DNA of 6,790 nucleotides, from NCBI GenBank assembly GCA_036744635.1, contig DAIOHQ010000255.1, positions 1-6,790 of the forward strand, in the 5' to 3' direction. The position numbers and the translations under genes were made by a program. Origin of the DNA: DAIOHQ01 sp036744635 (GTDB lineage: Bacteria; Planctomycetota; Phycisphaerae; Tepidisphaerales; Tepidisphaeraceae). The notes beneath the pieces were generated by a model. That model had not been told where the DNA came from, ran no database searches, and saw only the letters and a program-made list of their open reading frames with translations. This document shows, in pieces, positions 1 through 6,757 of the stretch (position 1 is its first letter; each line of letters begins with the position of its first letter).

Positions 1-1492
<1,492 letters not shown>

Positions 1493-1499
1493 GAATCTA

Positions 1500-1507
1500 C
1501 TCCTCTT
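1500..1507 (-). promoter_or_regulatory. Ribosome-binding site of dnaK
   Basis: On the minus strand AAGAGGAG ends 7 nt before the dnaK ATG. Its position and sequence support the chosen start. Confidence 0.75.
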
Positions 1508-1593
1508 GGTTAGCGGCGCGGCCGGGCAGTTCCCGCCGGAGCCGACGCCTTACCAAAGCAAACATGGTGCCATCCACCCCAGCCACCATCCAT

Positions 1594-1623
1594 ATCATAA
1601 CCTATTATTTTTCATCATGTTAT
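1594..1623 (-). promoter_or_regulatory. Candidate sigma70-type promoter for dnaK
   Basis: On the minus strand ATAACA (1618-1623) and TATGAT (1594-1599) are separated by 18 nt. They match the -35 and -10 consensus at 4/6 and 5/6 positions. This would give a leader of about 95 nt. The site is weak, and planctomycete promoters are poorly known to me. Confidence 0.3.
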
Positions 1624-1624
1624 C

Positions 1625-1711
1625 CGCCACTCTGCCTGCCGCAAACTCTCCTTGTTCCTGCCCGTCAGGTGCCATTTCGACAGTCTCCGCTCTACTACTG
1701 CCAGAGTGGCG
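1625..1711. repeat. Wide 10-bp inverted repeat
   Basis: CGCCACTCTG at 1625-1634 is exactly complementary to CAGAGTGGCG at 1702-1711, with 67 nt between. It could be the closing stem of a structured leader on either strand. A perfect 10-bp match in a region this size is uncommon but possible by chance. Confidence 0.35.
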
Positions 1712-1855
1712 CATGTCCAACGCTAGGCGCGCCATTGGAGCAAATGACAAGAATTTAATGAAATTATTCGATTTTTCCCCTAGACACTTTCAAAATCGCT
1801 CCGTACGAATTGAGACAGAAGAAAAGCGGATTGACGATTCTCACTCTCCCCTCCG

Positions 1856-1896
1856 ACAGCGGTCCGGGATGCCCTCCCCTTGACCGCTGTTTTTTT
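1856..1896 (+). terminator. Intrinsic terminator upstream of hemL
   Basis: ACAGCGGTC at 1856-1864 pairs perfectly with GACCGCTGT at 1882-1890 (9 bp, 17-nt loop), and a run of seven T covers 1890-1896. Direction is clear: on the other strand the run is A and precedes the stem. No plus-strand protein gene ends before it, because dnaK runs the other way. It therefore either attenuates hemL or ends a short non-coding transcript. Confidence 0.75.
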
Positions 1897-1913
1897 GCGC
1901 CATCGCATGGCGC
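1897..1913 (+). other. Short hairpin directly after the T-run
   Basis: GCGCCAT (1897-1903) and ATGGCGC (1907-1913) form a perfect 7-bp stem with a 3-nt loop. It begins at the base after the terminator's T-run and ends 52 nt before the hemL start. A near copy of the right arm (ATGGCGG, 1919-1925) follows. It would lie in the 5' leader of any hemL mRNA that starts upstream. Confidence 0.45.
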
Positions 1914-1965
1914 TTCCCATGGCGGCGCTGCCCCTTTACCATGCCCGCCGTCCTAACAATCCACC

Positions 1966-3291
1966 ATGGCTGAACACACCTCCCGCTCCCATTCACAGTC
2001 CGAGTCGGCCTTCCTCCGCGCCCGCCAGTACATGCCCGGCGGCGTCAGCTCGCCGGTGCGCGCCTTCAAGGGCGTCGGCGGCACACCCATCTTCATCAAG
2101 GAGGCCGAAGGGTGCATCGTGACCGACGTCGACGGACACCAGTACATCGACTACGTCGGCAGCTACGGCCCGATGATCGTCGGCCACGCCAACGAGCAGG
2201 TGGTGGCGGCGCTGTCGAAAGCCATTGGCCGCGGAACCAGCTTCGGCGCCCCCACCGAGCTGGAAACCCAGCTCGCGGCCATGATCGTCGAAGCGATGCC
2301 CTCGATCGAAATGATCCGCTTCGTGAACAGCGGCACGGAAGCGACGATGAGCGCCATCCGACTCGCCCGCGCCGCCACCAAACGCGACCTGATCGTCAAG
2401 TGCATCGGCTGCTATCACGGCCATTCCGACGGCCTGCTGGTGCAGGCCGGCAGCGGCGCCCTCACCCTTGGCACCCCTTCCAGCCCGGGCATTCCCGCCG
2501 CGATCGCGGGCACCACCATCGTGATGCCATACAACGATCTCGACGCCGCCACCGAGCTGTTCGGCCAGTTTGCCAGCCAGCTCGCCTGCGTCATCATCGA
2601 GCCCATCGCCGGCAACATGGGCGTGGTGGCGCCGTCGCAGGATTATCTCAAAGGCCTGCGCGAACTGTGCAGCGCGGCCGGGACCATCCTGATCTTCGAC
2701 GAGGTGATGACCGGTTTCCGCGTGGCCTACGGCGGCGCCCAGTCCGTGTTCGATATCCGCCCCGACCTTACCACCCTCGGCAAGATCATCGGCGGCGGGC
2801 TGCCGGTGGGAGCCTACGGTGGGTCGAAGCAGCTCATGGAAATGATCAGCCCATCCGGGCCGGTCTATCAGGCGGGAACCCTCAGCGGAAATCCGCTGGC
2901 CATGTCGGCGGGCATTTCCACACTGGAAATTTTGAAAGAGGCAGGCGCCTACGAGGTGCTGGAGCGCCGCTCCGATGCCCTGGCGAAAGGATTGGCCGAC
3001 GCCGCCGGCGACGCGAGCGTGCCCATCGCGATCAACCGCGTCGGCTCGATGCTCACCCCGTTTTTCGTGCGCGAGCCGGGAATGCGCATCAACAATTTCA
3101 CCGAGGCCACCGCCTGCAACACCCAGGCGTTTGCCGCCTTCTTTCACGCCATGCTCGATGCCGGAATTTATCTCCCCCCCTCGCAGTATGAGGCCTGGTT
3201 CGTCGGCCTGGCCCACGACGACAACGCCATCGAAAAAACCATCGACGCCGCCCGCAGCGCCTTCAATTCCGTCGCCCGCAACGCGCAATAA
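1966..3291 (+). CDS. hemL: Glutamate-1-semialdehyde 2,1-aminomutase
   Basis: PLP enzyme that converts glutamate-1-semialdehyde to 5-aminolevulinate, the last step of the C5 route to haem and other tetrapyrroles, in the cytoplasm. The 441 residues match the family's usual 425-440. The N-terminus has the family motif YMPGGVSSPVRAF (22-34). Other landmarks are GSYGPMIVGHA (65-75), NSGTEA (121-126) for cofactor phosphate binding, CYHGHSDG (149-156), FDEVMTGFR (244-252) with the PLP-ring aspartate D245, the Schiff-base lysine K273 in LGKIIGGGLPVGAYGG, and GTLSGNP (304-310). No key residue is missing. The ATG at 1966 gives a normal N-terminus, but no Shine-Dalgarno sequence precedes it, so initiation may be SD-independent. 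A terminator-like hairpin lies about 70 nt upstream. No other hem genes are in the window. Confidence 0.96.
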   Translation: MAEHTSRSHSQSESAFLRARQYMPGGVSSPVRAFKGVGGTPIFIKEAEGCIVTDVDGHQYIDYVGSYGPMIVGHANEQVVAALSKAIGRGTSFGAPTELETQLAAMIVEAMPSIEMIRFVNSGTEATMSAIRLARAATKRDLIVKCIGCYHGHSDGLLVQAGSGALTLGTPSSPGIPAAIAGTTIVMPYNDLDAATELFGQFASQLACVIIEPIAGNMGVVAPSQDYLKGLRELCSAAGTILIFDEVMTGFRVAYGGAQSVFDIRPDLTTLGKIIGGGLPVGAYGGSKQLMEMISPSGPVYQAGTLSGNPLAMSAGISTLEILKEAGAYEVLERRSDALAKGLADAAGDASVPIAINRVGSMLTPFFVREPGMRINNFTEATACNTQAFAAFFHAMLDAGIYLPPSQYEAWFVGLAHDDNAIEKTIDAARSAFNSVARNAQ

Positions 3292-3304
3292 TCCAAGCTC
3301 AATT

Positions 3305-3339
3305 AAAAAAAAAGCCCGGCGCAGTGCCGGGCCTTTCTT
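3305..3339. terminator. Bidirectional terminator between hemL and the small minus-strand gene
   Basis: GCCCGGC (3314-3320) and GCCGGGC (3326-3332) form a 7-bp GC stem with a 5-nt loop. On the minus strand it is followed by nine T (complement of A 3305-3313), which makes a strong terminator for the small gene at 3364-3516. On the plus strand the tail is CTTTCTT, a weaker signal that would serve hemL, which ends 13 nt before the A-tract. Confidence 0.8.
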
Positions 3340-3363
3340 CGCCGCTTGGTGGGAGACCGCCGC

Positions 3364-3516
3364 TCAGGCGGCGCGTCGTCCCTTGTGCTTTCGGCTCATC
3401 TCGATGCAGCGCTTGACCCGCTGCGCCACCGGCGAGGCGGCCTTCTTCGGATATTTCTCCGCCAGCAACGCCAGATGCCCCATTAACGACTGCTGCAAAA
3501 GCGCTCTTCGATCCAT
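3364..3516 (-). CDS. Small basic protein of 50 residues, unknown function
   Basis: I do not recognise this protein. The frame encodes 50 residues starting MDRRALLQQSLMGHLALLAE and ending KHKGRRAA. Support for a real gene: GGGAG (minus strand, 3524-3528) sits 7 nt before the ATG; a strong intrinsic terminator with a nine-T tail lies about 30 nt past the stop; and the frame fills the gap between hemL and the divergent SH3-like gene. The protein looks like one amphipathic helix (about 4-20), a KYPKK segment (21-25), a second possible helix with a single cysteine (C38), and a strongly basic tail. There is no signal peptide or membrane segment. The tail could suit nucleic-acid or ribosome contact, but that is a guess. 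A 6-bp GC hairpin (3358-3363 with 3368-3373) overlaps the stop codon. Confidence 0.6.
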   Translation of the reverse strand: MDRRALLQQSLMGHLALLAEKYPKKAASPVAQRVKRCIEMSRKHKGRRAA

Positions 3517-3523
3517 AACTGAA

Positions 3524-3528
3524 CTCCC
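3524..3528 (-). promoter_or_regulatory. Ribosome-binding site of the small gene
   Basis: GGGAG on the minus strand, 7 nt before the ATG at 3516. It is the main signal that this short frame is translated. Confidence 0.55.
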
Positions 3529-3530
3529 AT

Positions 3531-3543
3531 GTTTGGACCAAAC
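3531..3543. repeat. Operator-like 13-nt inverted repeat
   Basis: GTTTGG-A-CCAAAC is a perfect 6-bp inverted repeat around one base, 2 nt upstream of the small gene's ribosome-binding site and inside the control region shared with the SH3-like gene. A site like this is expected about once or twice by chance in a window of this size, so function is only possible. Confidence 0.25.
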
Positions 3544-3691
3544 CGGACCTGAGATGAACTCTCTTCAGATCGGCGCGGACGCCAAGTTTTCTTGAATCTT
3601 TTCTTGCCGCACCGCGGCTACAGCGGAGATTCACCGGAGAGCGGCAGTTCCTGCGCGTGTGGGGCTTCGACAAAATAGCGCAGATTTTGCC

Positions 3692-3719
3692 TTTACATTT
3701 GGAATATTTGCGGTATGAA
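3692..3719 (+). promoter_or_regulatory. Candidate sigma70-type promoter for the SH3-like gene
   Basis: TTTACA (3692-3697, 5/6 to the -35 consensus) and TATGAA (3714-3719, 4/6 to the -10) are 16 nt apart in an AT-rich island. This predicts a leader of about 95 nt before the ATG at 3821. Confidence 0.4.
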
Positions 3720-3803
3720 TAGCCGCACATTCGGGTTGTTTTGAGAATGGGTTCGAAAAACTCAACGGAAGAACCGGCCTCGGCCGGAATGGATTCTTCA
3801 TAC

Positions 3804-3819
3804 TGCACAGGGAGGTGCA
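3804..3819 (+). promoter_or_regulatory. Ribosome-binding site carried in a hairpin loop
   Basis: AGGGAGG (3809-3815) ends 5 nt before the ATG at 3821 and decides this start over the in-frame GTG at 3815, which overlaps it. TGCAC (3804-3808) can pair with GTGCA (3815-3819), leaving AGGGAG in a 6-nt loop. The site is a real SD by position; a regulatory role for the hairpin is speculative. Confidence 0.6.
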
Positions 3820-3820
3820 C

Positions 3821-5158
3821 ATGTCCGCACGATCGCGTCTTTTCTCCGCCACGTTTGCTCTTGCGATGGTTTCGCCACTGGCGACGCTGCCGCTGTTTGC
3901 CGTCGAAACAGACCAGACACCGCCGGAGGTGGCCAATACCAAGTACACCGCGCCGGGGACCATCAACGCCAACGCGGTCTACATCCGCAGCGGGGCCGGC
4001 GAAGGTTTTTATCCCACCATCAAGCTCGACAAGGGCGCGCTGGTAACCGTGGTGGGGATGAAGTTCGAGTGGCTCAAGATCGAGCCGCCGGACGGCAGCT
4101 TCTGCTATGTGGCCCAGGCGTACGTGCAGCGCTTTGGCGATGGCAAGCGCGGGCGGGTCACCAAGCCGGACCTGAACGTGCGCGTCGGCTCGTCGCTCAA
4201 CGCGATGAAGACAACCATTCAGACCAAGTTGAACGAAGGCGATGAGGTGCAGATCCTCGGCGAGCAGGATGAGTATTTCAAGATCAAGCCGCCGGAGGGG
4301 ACTTACCTGTTCGTGAACAAGCAGTTCGTCGATCCGCCCAAGGAAAAGATCGCGGCCGGCACGGGCGCTGTGGCGCCAGACACCGGAAGCGGCACGGCGG
4401 CGGCGAGCAACGGCGGCGGCACTGCTGGCGCCGCCGGGCATGACACCGGTGTCTCGACGACCCAGCCGACTGAAGTTGTCGCGGACAACACCGGCCCGAC
4501 GACGCATCCCAGCGATCAGGCCAGTGCTACCACCCAGCCGAGCGCTGAGCAGGAGTTCGACAATCTTGAGTCGCAGTTCATGGCCAGCGCCAAAAAGCCG
4601 CTGGCGGAGCAGCCGGTCAACGAACTGCTGCCGCGCTATGAGGCGCTGGTGAAGAGCGCTGACCTGCCCGATTCGATGCGGCGAATCGCCGAGTCGCGGG
4701 CGGCCGTGCTGCGGGTACATGCCGACGACCTCAAGCAGCTCGCGGCGGTGCAGAAGGCGCAGGAGGAGATGAAGGCGCGGCAGGTGTCGCTCAAGGCCGA
4801 GCAGCAGGAGATTTCCGACCGGCTGAAAAAGAACGACGTGCAGATGTTCACGGCCGTGGGCACGCTGCGGACTTCTTCGCTGCAGCAGGGCCGCGAGACG
4901 CTCTATCGCCTGACCGATCCCAACACCGGGCGGACGGTGGTGTATATCCGCAGCAACGATCCGAAATATGTCGAGCTGATCGGGCAGTTCATCGGCGTGC
5001 GCGGCGCGGTGAACGCCGATGACAACGCCAACATGAAGTTCATCGCGCCCAAGGAAGCGGTGGTGGTGGACCCGGCCAAGGTGAATCAGAGCGTGGCGGC
5101 GGAGATGATTCCGCCCAGCCTCTTGCCCAAGAGCGAGACGGCCAGCACCGGCGACTGA
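3821..5158 (+). CDS. Exported SH3-like domain protein with TQPS linker
   Basis: Predicted exported protein of 445 residues. Residues 1-27 look like a Sec signal peptide (RSR, a hydrophobic core, cleavage near LPLFA-VET). Two bacterial SH3-like repeats follow, at about 47-103 (NAVYIRSGAGEGFYPTIKLD... WLKIEPPDGSFCYV) and 112-170 (LNVRVGSSLNAMKTTIQTKL... YFKIKPPEGTYLFV). Each keeps the 'N-VR-G-S' opening and the 'W/YFKI-PPEG-Y-V' close. A low-complexity linker at 176-242 is rich in Ala, Gly and Thr and contains TTQPT, THPS and TTQPS. Residues 244-336 are mostly helical and charged, coiled-coil-like from about 295. A beta-rich domain at 342-418 (YRLTDPNTGRTVVYIRSND... IGQFIGVRGAV) ends the protein; it may be OB-like. 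Family members commonly bind peptidoglycan or other envelope polymers, so an envelope role is likely, but the ligand is unknown. No lipobox cysteine. Single gene with its own promoter candidate and terminator. Confidence 0.85.
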   Translation: MSARSRLFSATFALAMVSPLATLPLFAVETDQTPPEVANTKYTAPGTINANAVYIRSGAGEGFYPTIKLDKGALVTVVGMKFEWLKIEPPDGSFCYVAQAYVQRFGDGKRGRVTKPDLNVRVGSSLNAMKTTIQTKLNEGDEVQILGEQDEYFKIKPPEGTYLFVNKQFVDPPKEKIAAGTGAVAPDTGSGTAAASNGGGTAGAAGHDTGVSTTQPTEVVADNTGPTTHPSDQASATTQPSAEQEFDNLESQFMASAKKPLAEQPVNELLPRYEALVKSADLPDSMRRIAESRAAVLRVHADDLKQLAAVQKAQEEMKARQVSLKAEQQEISDRLKKNDVQMFTAVGTLRTSSLQQGRETLYRLTDPNTGRTVVYIRSNDPKYVELIGQFIGVRGAVNADDNANMKFIAPKEAVVVDPAKVNQSVAAEMIPPSLLPKSETASTGD

Positions 5159-5192
5159 ACGCTGCGATACAAGCGCCCGCAAGGACGCGACG

Positions 5193-5233
5193 AAAGAGCC
5201 CGGGATTCGCCGTCCCCGGGCTCTTTTGTTTTT
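5193..5233 (+). terminator. Strong intrinsic terminator after the SH3-like gene
   Basis: A perfect 12-bp stem, AAAGAGCCCGGG (5193-5204) with CCCGGGCTCTTT (5215-5226), encloses a 10-nt loop and continues into TGTTTTT. It starts 34 nt after the stop codon. The minus-strand tail is only TTTCG, so it should stop the convergent mscS transcript less well, although nothing else between the genes could do so. Confidence 0.9.
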
Positions 5234-5260
5234 GGCACACATGTCTCCCCCTTTCCGAAT

Positions 5261-6367
5261 TCATGCTGCCCGGGTTTCACTTGGTTTTCTGGCCAGCATG
5301 GCGACGGCGGGAGTGTCTTCGATGAACAGTTGCATGTGGGGGAAGGGGATTTCGATGCCGGCGGCGTCGAGGGCTTTTTTCGCCTTTTCCATGTACTCAT
5401 GAAAGAGCATGCGCTCCAACGACTCATCGAAGATCCACATCCGCAGGATCAGGTTGACGCTGCTGTCGGCACAGGCGCTGACCACCACCTGCGGCGGGGG
5501 ATCATTGCACAGCCGCGTATCGCCGGTGGTCAGTGCCAGCAAGGCGGCGCGGGCGTCATCGATCGATTCCTTGTAGGCGATGCCGATGGGGATGTTGATG
5601 CGGTTGATGGGGTTGGCGGTGTGGTTGGAGACTTTGTTGGCCAACATATAGGTATTGGGCAGGACGATTACTTCGCCGTCGATGTTGAGGATGCGGGTGG
5701 AGCGGAAGGTGACGCGCTGGACCTGGCCGAAGGTGCCGTCGATCTGAATCCAGTCGCCGACTTTGAAGGGGCGGTCCCAGAAGATGACGATGCCGGCGAT
5801 AAAGTTGGCGAGGGTTTCCTGGGCGGCGAAGCCGACGGCCAGGCCGATGATCGAGACGCCGGTGAGCAGCGCGGTGATCTGGATGCCGACCTGGTTGCAG
5901 GCGATGACGATGCCGAAGCCCATGATCGACCATTTGATGAGATGGCCGAGCATGTCGCGGATGGATTGATCGACGTGGGCCTTGCCCATGCTGCCGAGCA
6001 CCAGCCGGCGGACAGCACGGTAGATCACCCAGAAGACCATGAGCAGGATCAGCGCGACGAAGAGGCGCGGGATGAAGCCGAGGGTGGCGAAGACCAGGTC
6101 GCGGGCGGCGTCGAGCCAGAACTGGAACTGAACGACTTCCTGGGCGGAGAGGGTTTTTTCGCCATTGAGATAGGCCTTGAGCTTGGCCATGTAGGCGGAA
6201 GTGCCGTCGGCGGGGCCGGCATTGGCGGGCCTGGCGTCGGTAGCGGCGGCGGGTTGGGAGGTGGGGGCGGATTCGGGCTTGGGCGGGTTGGCGGCATTGG
6301 CCGCCATGGACATGGGGCCCATGAGCTGGGCAAGAATGAGAAATTGGCTCAGGCTGGCAAACATCAT
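5261..6367 (-). CDS. mscS: MscS-family small mechanosensitive channel
   Basis: Inner-membrane channel that opens under membrane tension and lets solutes out on osmotic downshock. From the ATG at 6367 it has 368 residues, longer than E. coli MscS (286). Residues 1-25 look like a signal peptide or extra membrane segment ending SMAANA, followed by a linker with APTSQPAAA and a helix at about 57-90. Membrane spans are predicted at about 91-118, 143-160 and 164-196. The last has the pore-helix and post-pore pattern of the family: GVSIIGLAVGFAAQETLANF, then DRPFKVGDWIQI. The beta domain continues through VQRVTFRSTRILNIDGEVIVLPN, and the C-terminal alpha/beta domain ends with the family motif GIEIPFPHMQ (337-346). 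AAGGAGGT lies 5 nt before the chosen start. The frame stays open to an ATG at 6700, but the extra 111 codons cross repeat DNA. Confidence 0.93.
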   Translation of the reverse strand: MMFASLSQFLILAQLMGPMSMAANAANPPKPESAPTSQPAAATDARPANAGPADGTSAYMAKLKAYLNGEKTLSAQEVVQFQFWLDAARDLVFATLGFIPRLFVALILLMVFWVIYRAVRRLVLGSMGKAHVDQSIRDMLGHLIKWSIMGFGIVIACNQVGIQITALLTGVSIIGLAVGFAAQETLANFIAGIVIFWDRPFKVGDWIQIDGTFGQVQRVTFRSTRILNIDGEVIVLPNTYMLANKVSNHTANPINRINIPIGIAYKESIDDARAALLALTTGDTRLCNDPPPQVVVSACADSSVNLILRMWIFDESLERMLFHEYMEKAKKALDAAGIEIPFPHMQLFIEDTPAVAMLARKPSETRAA

Positions 6368-6372
6368 CGGAG

Positions 6373-6380
6373 ACCTCCTT
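6373..6380 (-). promoter_or_regulatory. Strong Shine-Dalgarno deciding the mscS start
   Basis: On the minus strand AAGGAGGT, a near-perfect anti-16S match, lies 5 nt before the tandem ATG ATG (6367 and 6364). It argues against the upstream in-frame starts at 6700, 6424 and 6403; the latter two have no such site. Confidence 0.75.
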
Positions 6381-6505
6381 GGGGCAACAGCAGCGCGCAG
6401 CATTGGCCGCGTTGTGTGAATCATCGGCATGTGAGGGGAGTTTTCGATTGCGGATTCGGGTGCCCTTTTGGCGTTGCGGATCGGGGGAGAGTGAAAATGA
6501 AATGC

Positions 6506-6536
6506 GGGACATTTTGGGACATTTTGGGACATTGGA
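6506..6536. repeat. 10-nt tandem repeat GGGACATTTT, 2.8 copies
   Basis: The unit GGGACATTTT occurs at 6506-6515 and 6516-6525, and its first eight bases recur at 6526-6533, followed by GGA. The final form GGGACATTGGA (6526-6536) is repeated exactly at 6604-6614. In both places it leads into a 7-nt array. Confidence 0.9.
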
Positions 6537-6571
6537 TAGTCATTAGTCATTTGTCCGTAGTCAGTTGTGAC
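6537..6571. repeat. Heptanucleotide array A (five units)
   Basis: Five consecutive 7-nt blocks with no gap: two exact TAGTCAT (6537-6543, 6544-6550), then TTGTCCG (6551-6557), TAGTCAG (6558-6564) and a diverged TTGTGAC (6565-6571). The shared frame is T-N-G-T-C-N-N. Confidence 0.8.
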
Positions 6572-6612
6572 AAAGATGGTATTTGGGCCATTTCTGGGCG
6601 AGTGGGACATTG

Positions 6613-6647
6613 GAATGATGAGTGCTGAATGCTGACTGATGAATGGG
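6613..6647. repeat. Heptanucleotide array B (five units)
   Basis: Five consecutive 7-nt blocks at 6613, 6620, 6627, 6634 and 6641 follow the pattern GANTGNT, for example GAATGAT and GAATGCT; the last is GAATGGG. The exact 7-nt spacing of GA and TG across 35 nt is visible directly. The first two bases of the array overlap the end of the second GGGACATTGGA copy. Confidence 0.8.
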
Positions 6648-6658
6648 GAGCGCCCAGT

Positions 6659-6700
6659 CTGTCGGTCGGCCGTGGTCGGTTGTCCGTTGCTGATGGTCAT
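6659..6700. repeat. Heptanucleotide array C (six units)
   Basis: Six consecutive 7-nt blocks at 6659, 6666, 6673, 6680, 6687 and 6694, loosely T-N-G-T-C-N-G, for example TGGTCGG and TTGTCCG. The block at 6680-6686 is identical to that at 6551-6557 in array A, which points to one repeat family. The last block, TGGTCAT, contains the minus-strand ATG at 6700. Confidence 0.65.
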
Positions 6701-6707
6701 AATGCTT

Positions 6708-6723
6708 CTCCTCTATAGAGGGG
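6708..6723. repeat. Palindrome CCTCTATAGAGG
   Basis: A perfect 12-nt palindrome at 6710-6721, extended by one T-G and one C-G pair to 6708-6723. On the minus strand its GGAG half stands 7 nt before the ATG at 6700 and looks like a ribosome-binding site. Confidence 0.5.
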
Positions 6724-6727
6724 CGAA

Positions 6728-6757
6728 GTTGCGCGGGCGGCGCGCCGTGGGCGCAAC
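6728..6757. repeat. GC-rich hairpin
   Basis: GTTGCGC (6728-6734) pairs with GCGCAAC (6751-6757), 7 bp around a 16-nt loop that contains the palindrome GGCGCGCC (6739-6746). No T-run follows on either strand, so it is not a typical terminator. It may be the edge of a repeated palindromic element. Confidence 0.45.

Larger units (their letters stand above)
1493..1965. other. Divergent intergenic region between dnaK and hemL
   Basis: About 470 bp without a supported protein gene. By eye it is more AT-rich than its neighbours, especially 1590-1623 and 1741-1780. It holds the dnaK ribosome-binding site, a weak dnaK promoter candidate, a wide inverted repeat (1625-1634 with 1702-1711), an intrinsic terminator pointing to hemL (1856-1896) and a further hairpin (1897-1913). 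An imperfect hairpin can also be drawn at 1794-1839 (AATCG/CGATT, then TCCG/CGGA). No CIRCE-type operator (TTAGCACTC-N9-GAGTGCTAA) was seen. Short open frames here lack ribosome-binding sites and look random. Confidence 0.6.
3517..3820. other. Divergent control region between the small gene and the SH3-like gene
   Basis: About 300 bp with no protein gene. It holds the operator-like repeat (3531-3543), a candidate plus-strand promoter (3692-3719), a compact GC hairpin in the presumed leader (CCGGC at 3774-3778 with GCCGG at 3783-3787, 4-nt loop) and the SD hairpin at 3804-3819. I could not pick a convincing minus-strand promoter for the small gene. Confidence 0.5.

Noticed and set aside
1625..1711. 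CACTC...GAGTG arms as a CIRCE operator
   Set aside because: CIRCE has a 9-nt spacer and TTAGCACTC/GAGTGCTAA arms. Here the spacer is 67 nt and the outer bases do not match.
1564..1758. A 64-codon plus-strand frame in the dnaK-hemL gap
   Set aside because: No ribosome-binding site, odd composition, and it overlaps the presumed dnaK leader and promoter.
1993..3288. A 431-codon open frame antisense to hemL
   Set aside because: Gly/Asp/His-rich shadow translation with no motif; hemL on the other strand is complete and certain.
3554..3595. A 13-codon plus-strand mini-frame (MNSLQIGADAKFS)
   Set aside because: No ribosome-binding site, and no sign of a leader-peptide attenuator around it.
3299..5242. 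A 647-codon open frame on the minus strand
   Set aside because: It lies antisense to the SH3-like gene and crosses the small gene out of frame. The translation is His/Arg/Leu-rich with no domain, which is typical of the complement of GC-rich coding DNA.
5330..6628. A 432-codon open frame on the plus strand
   Set aside because: Antisense to mscS, with runs of Gly, Asp and Glu, no family motif, and extension into repeat DNA.
6537..6700. CRISPR array
   Set aside because: The units are 7 nt, contiguous and degenerate, with no long conserved repeat and no unique spacers.
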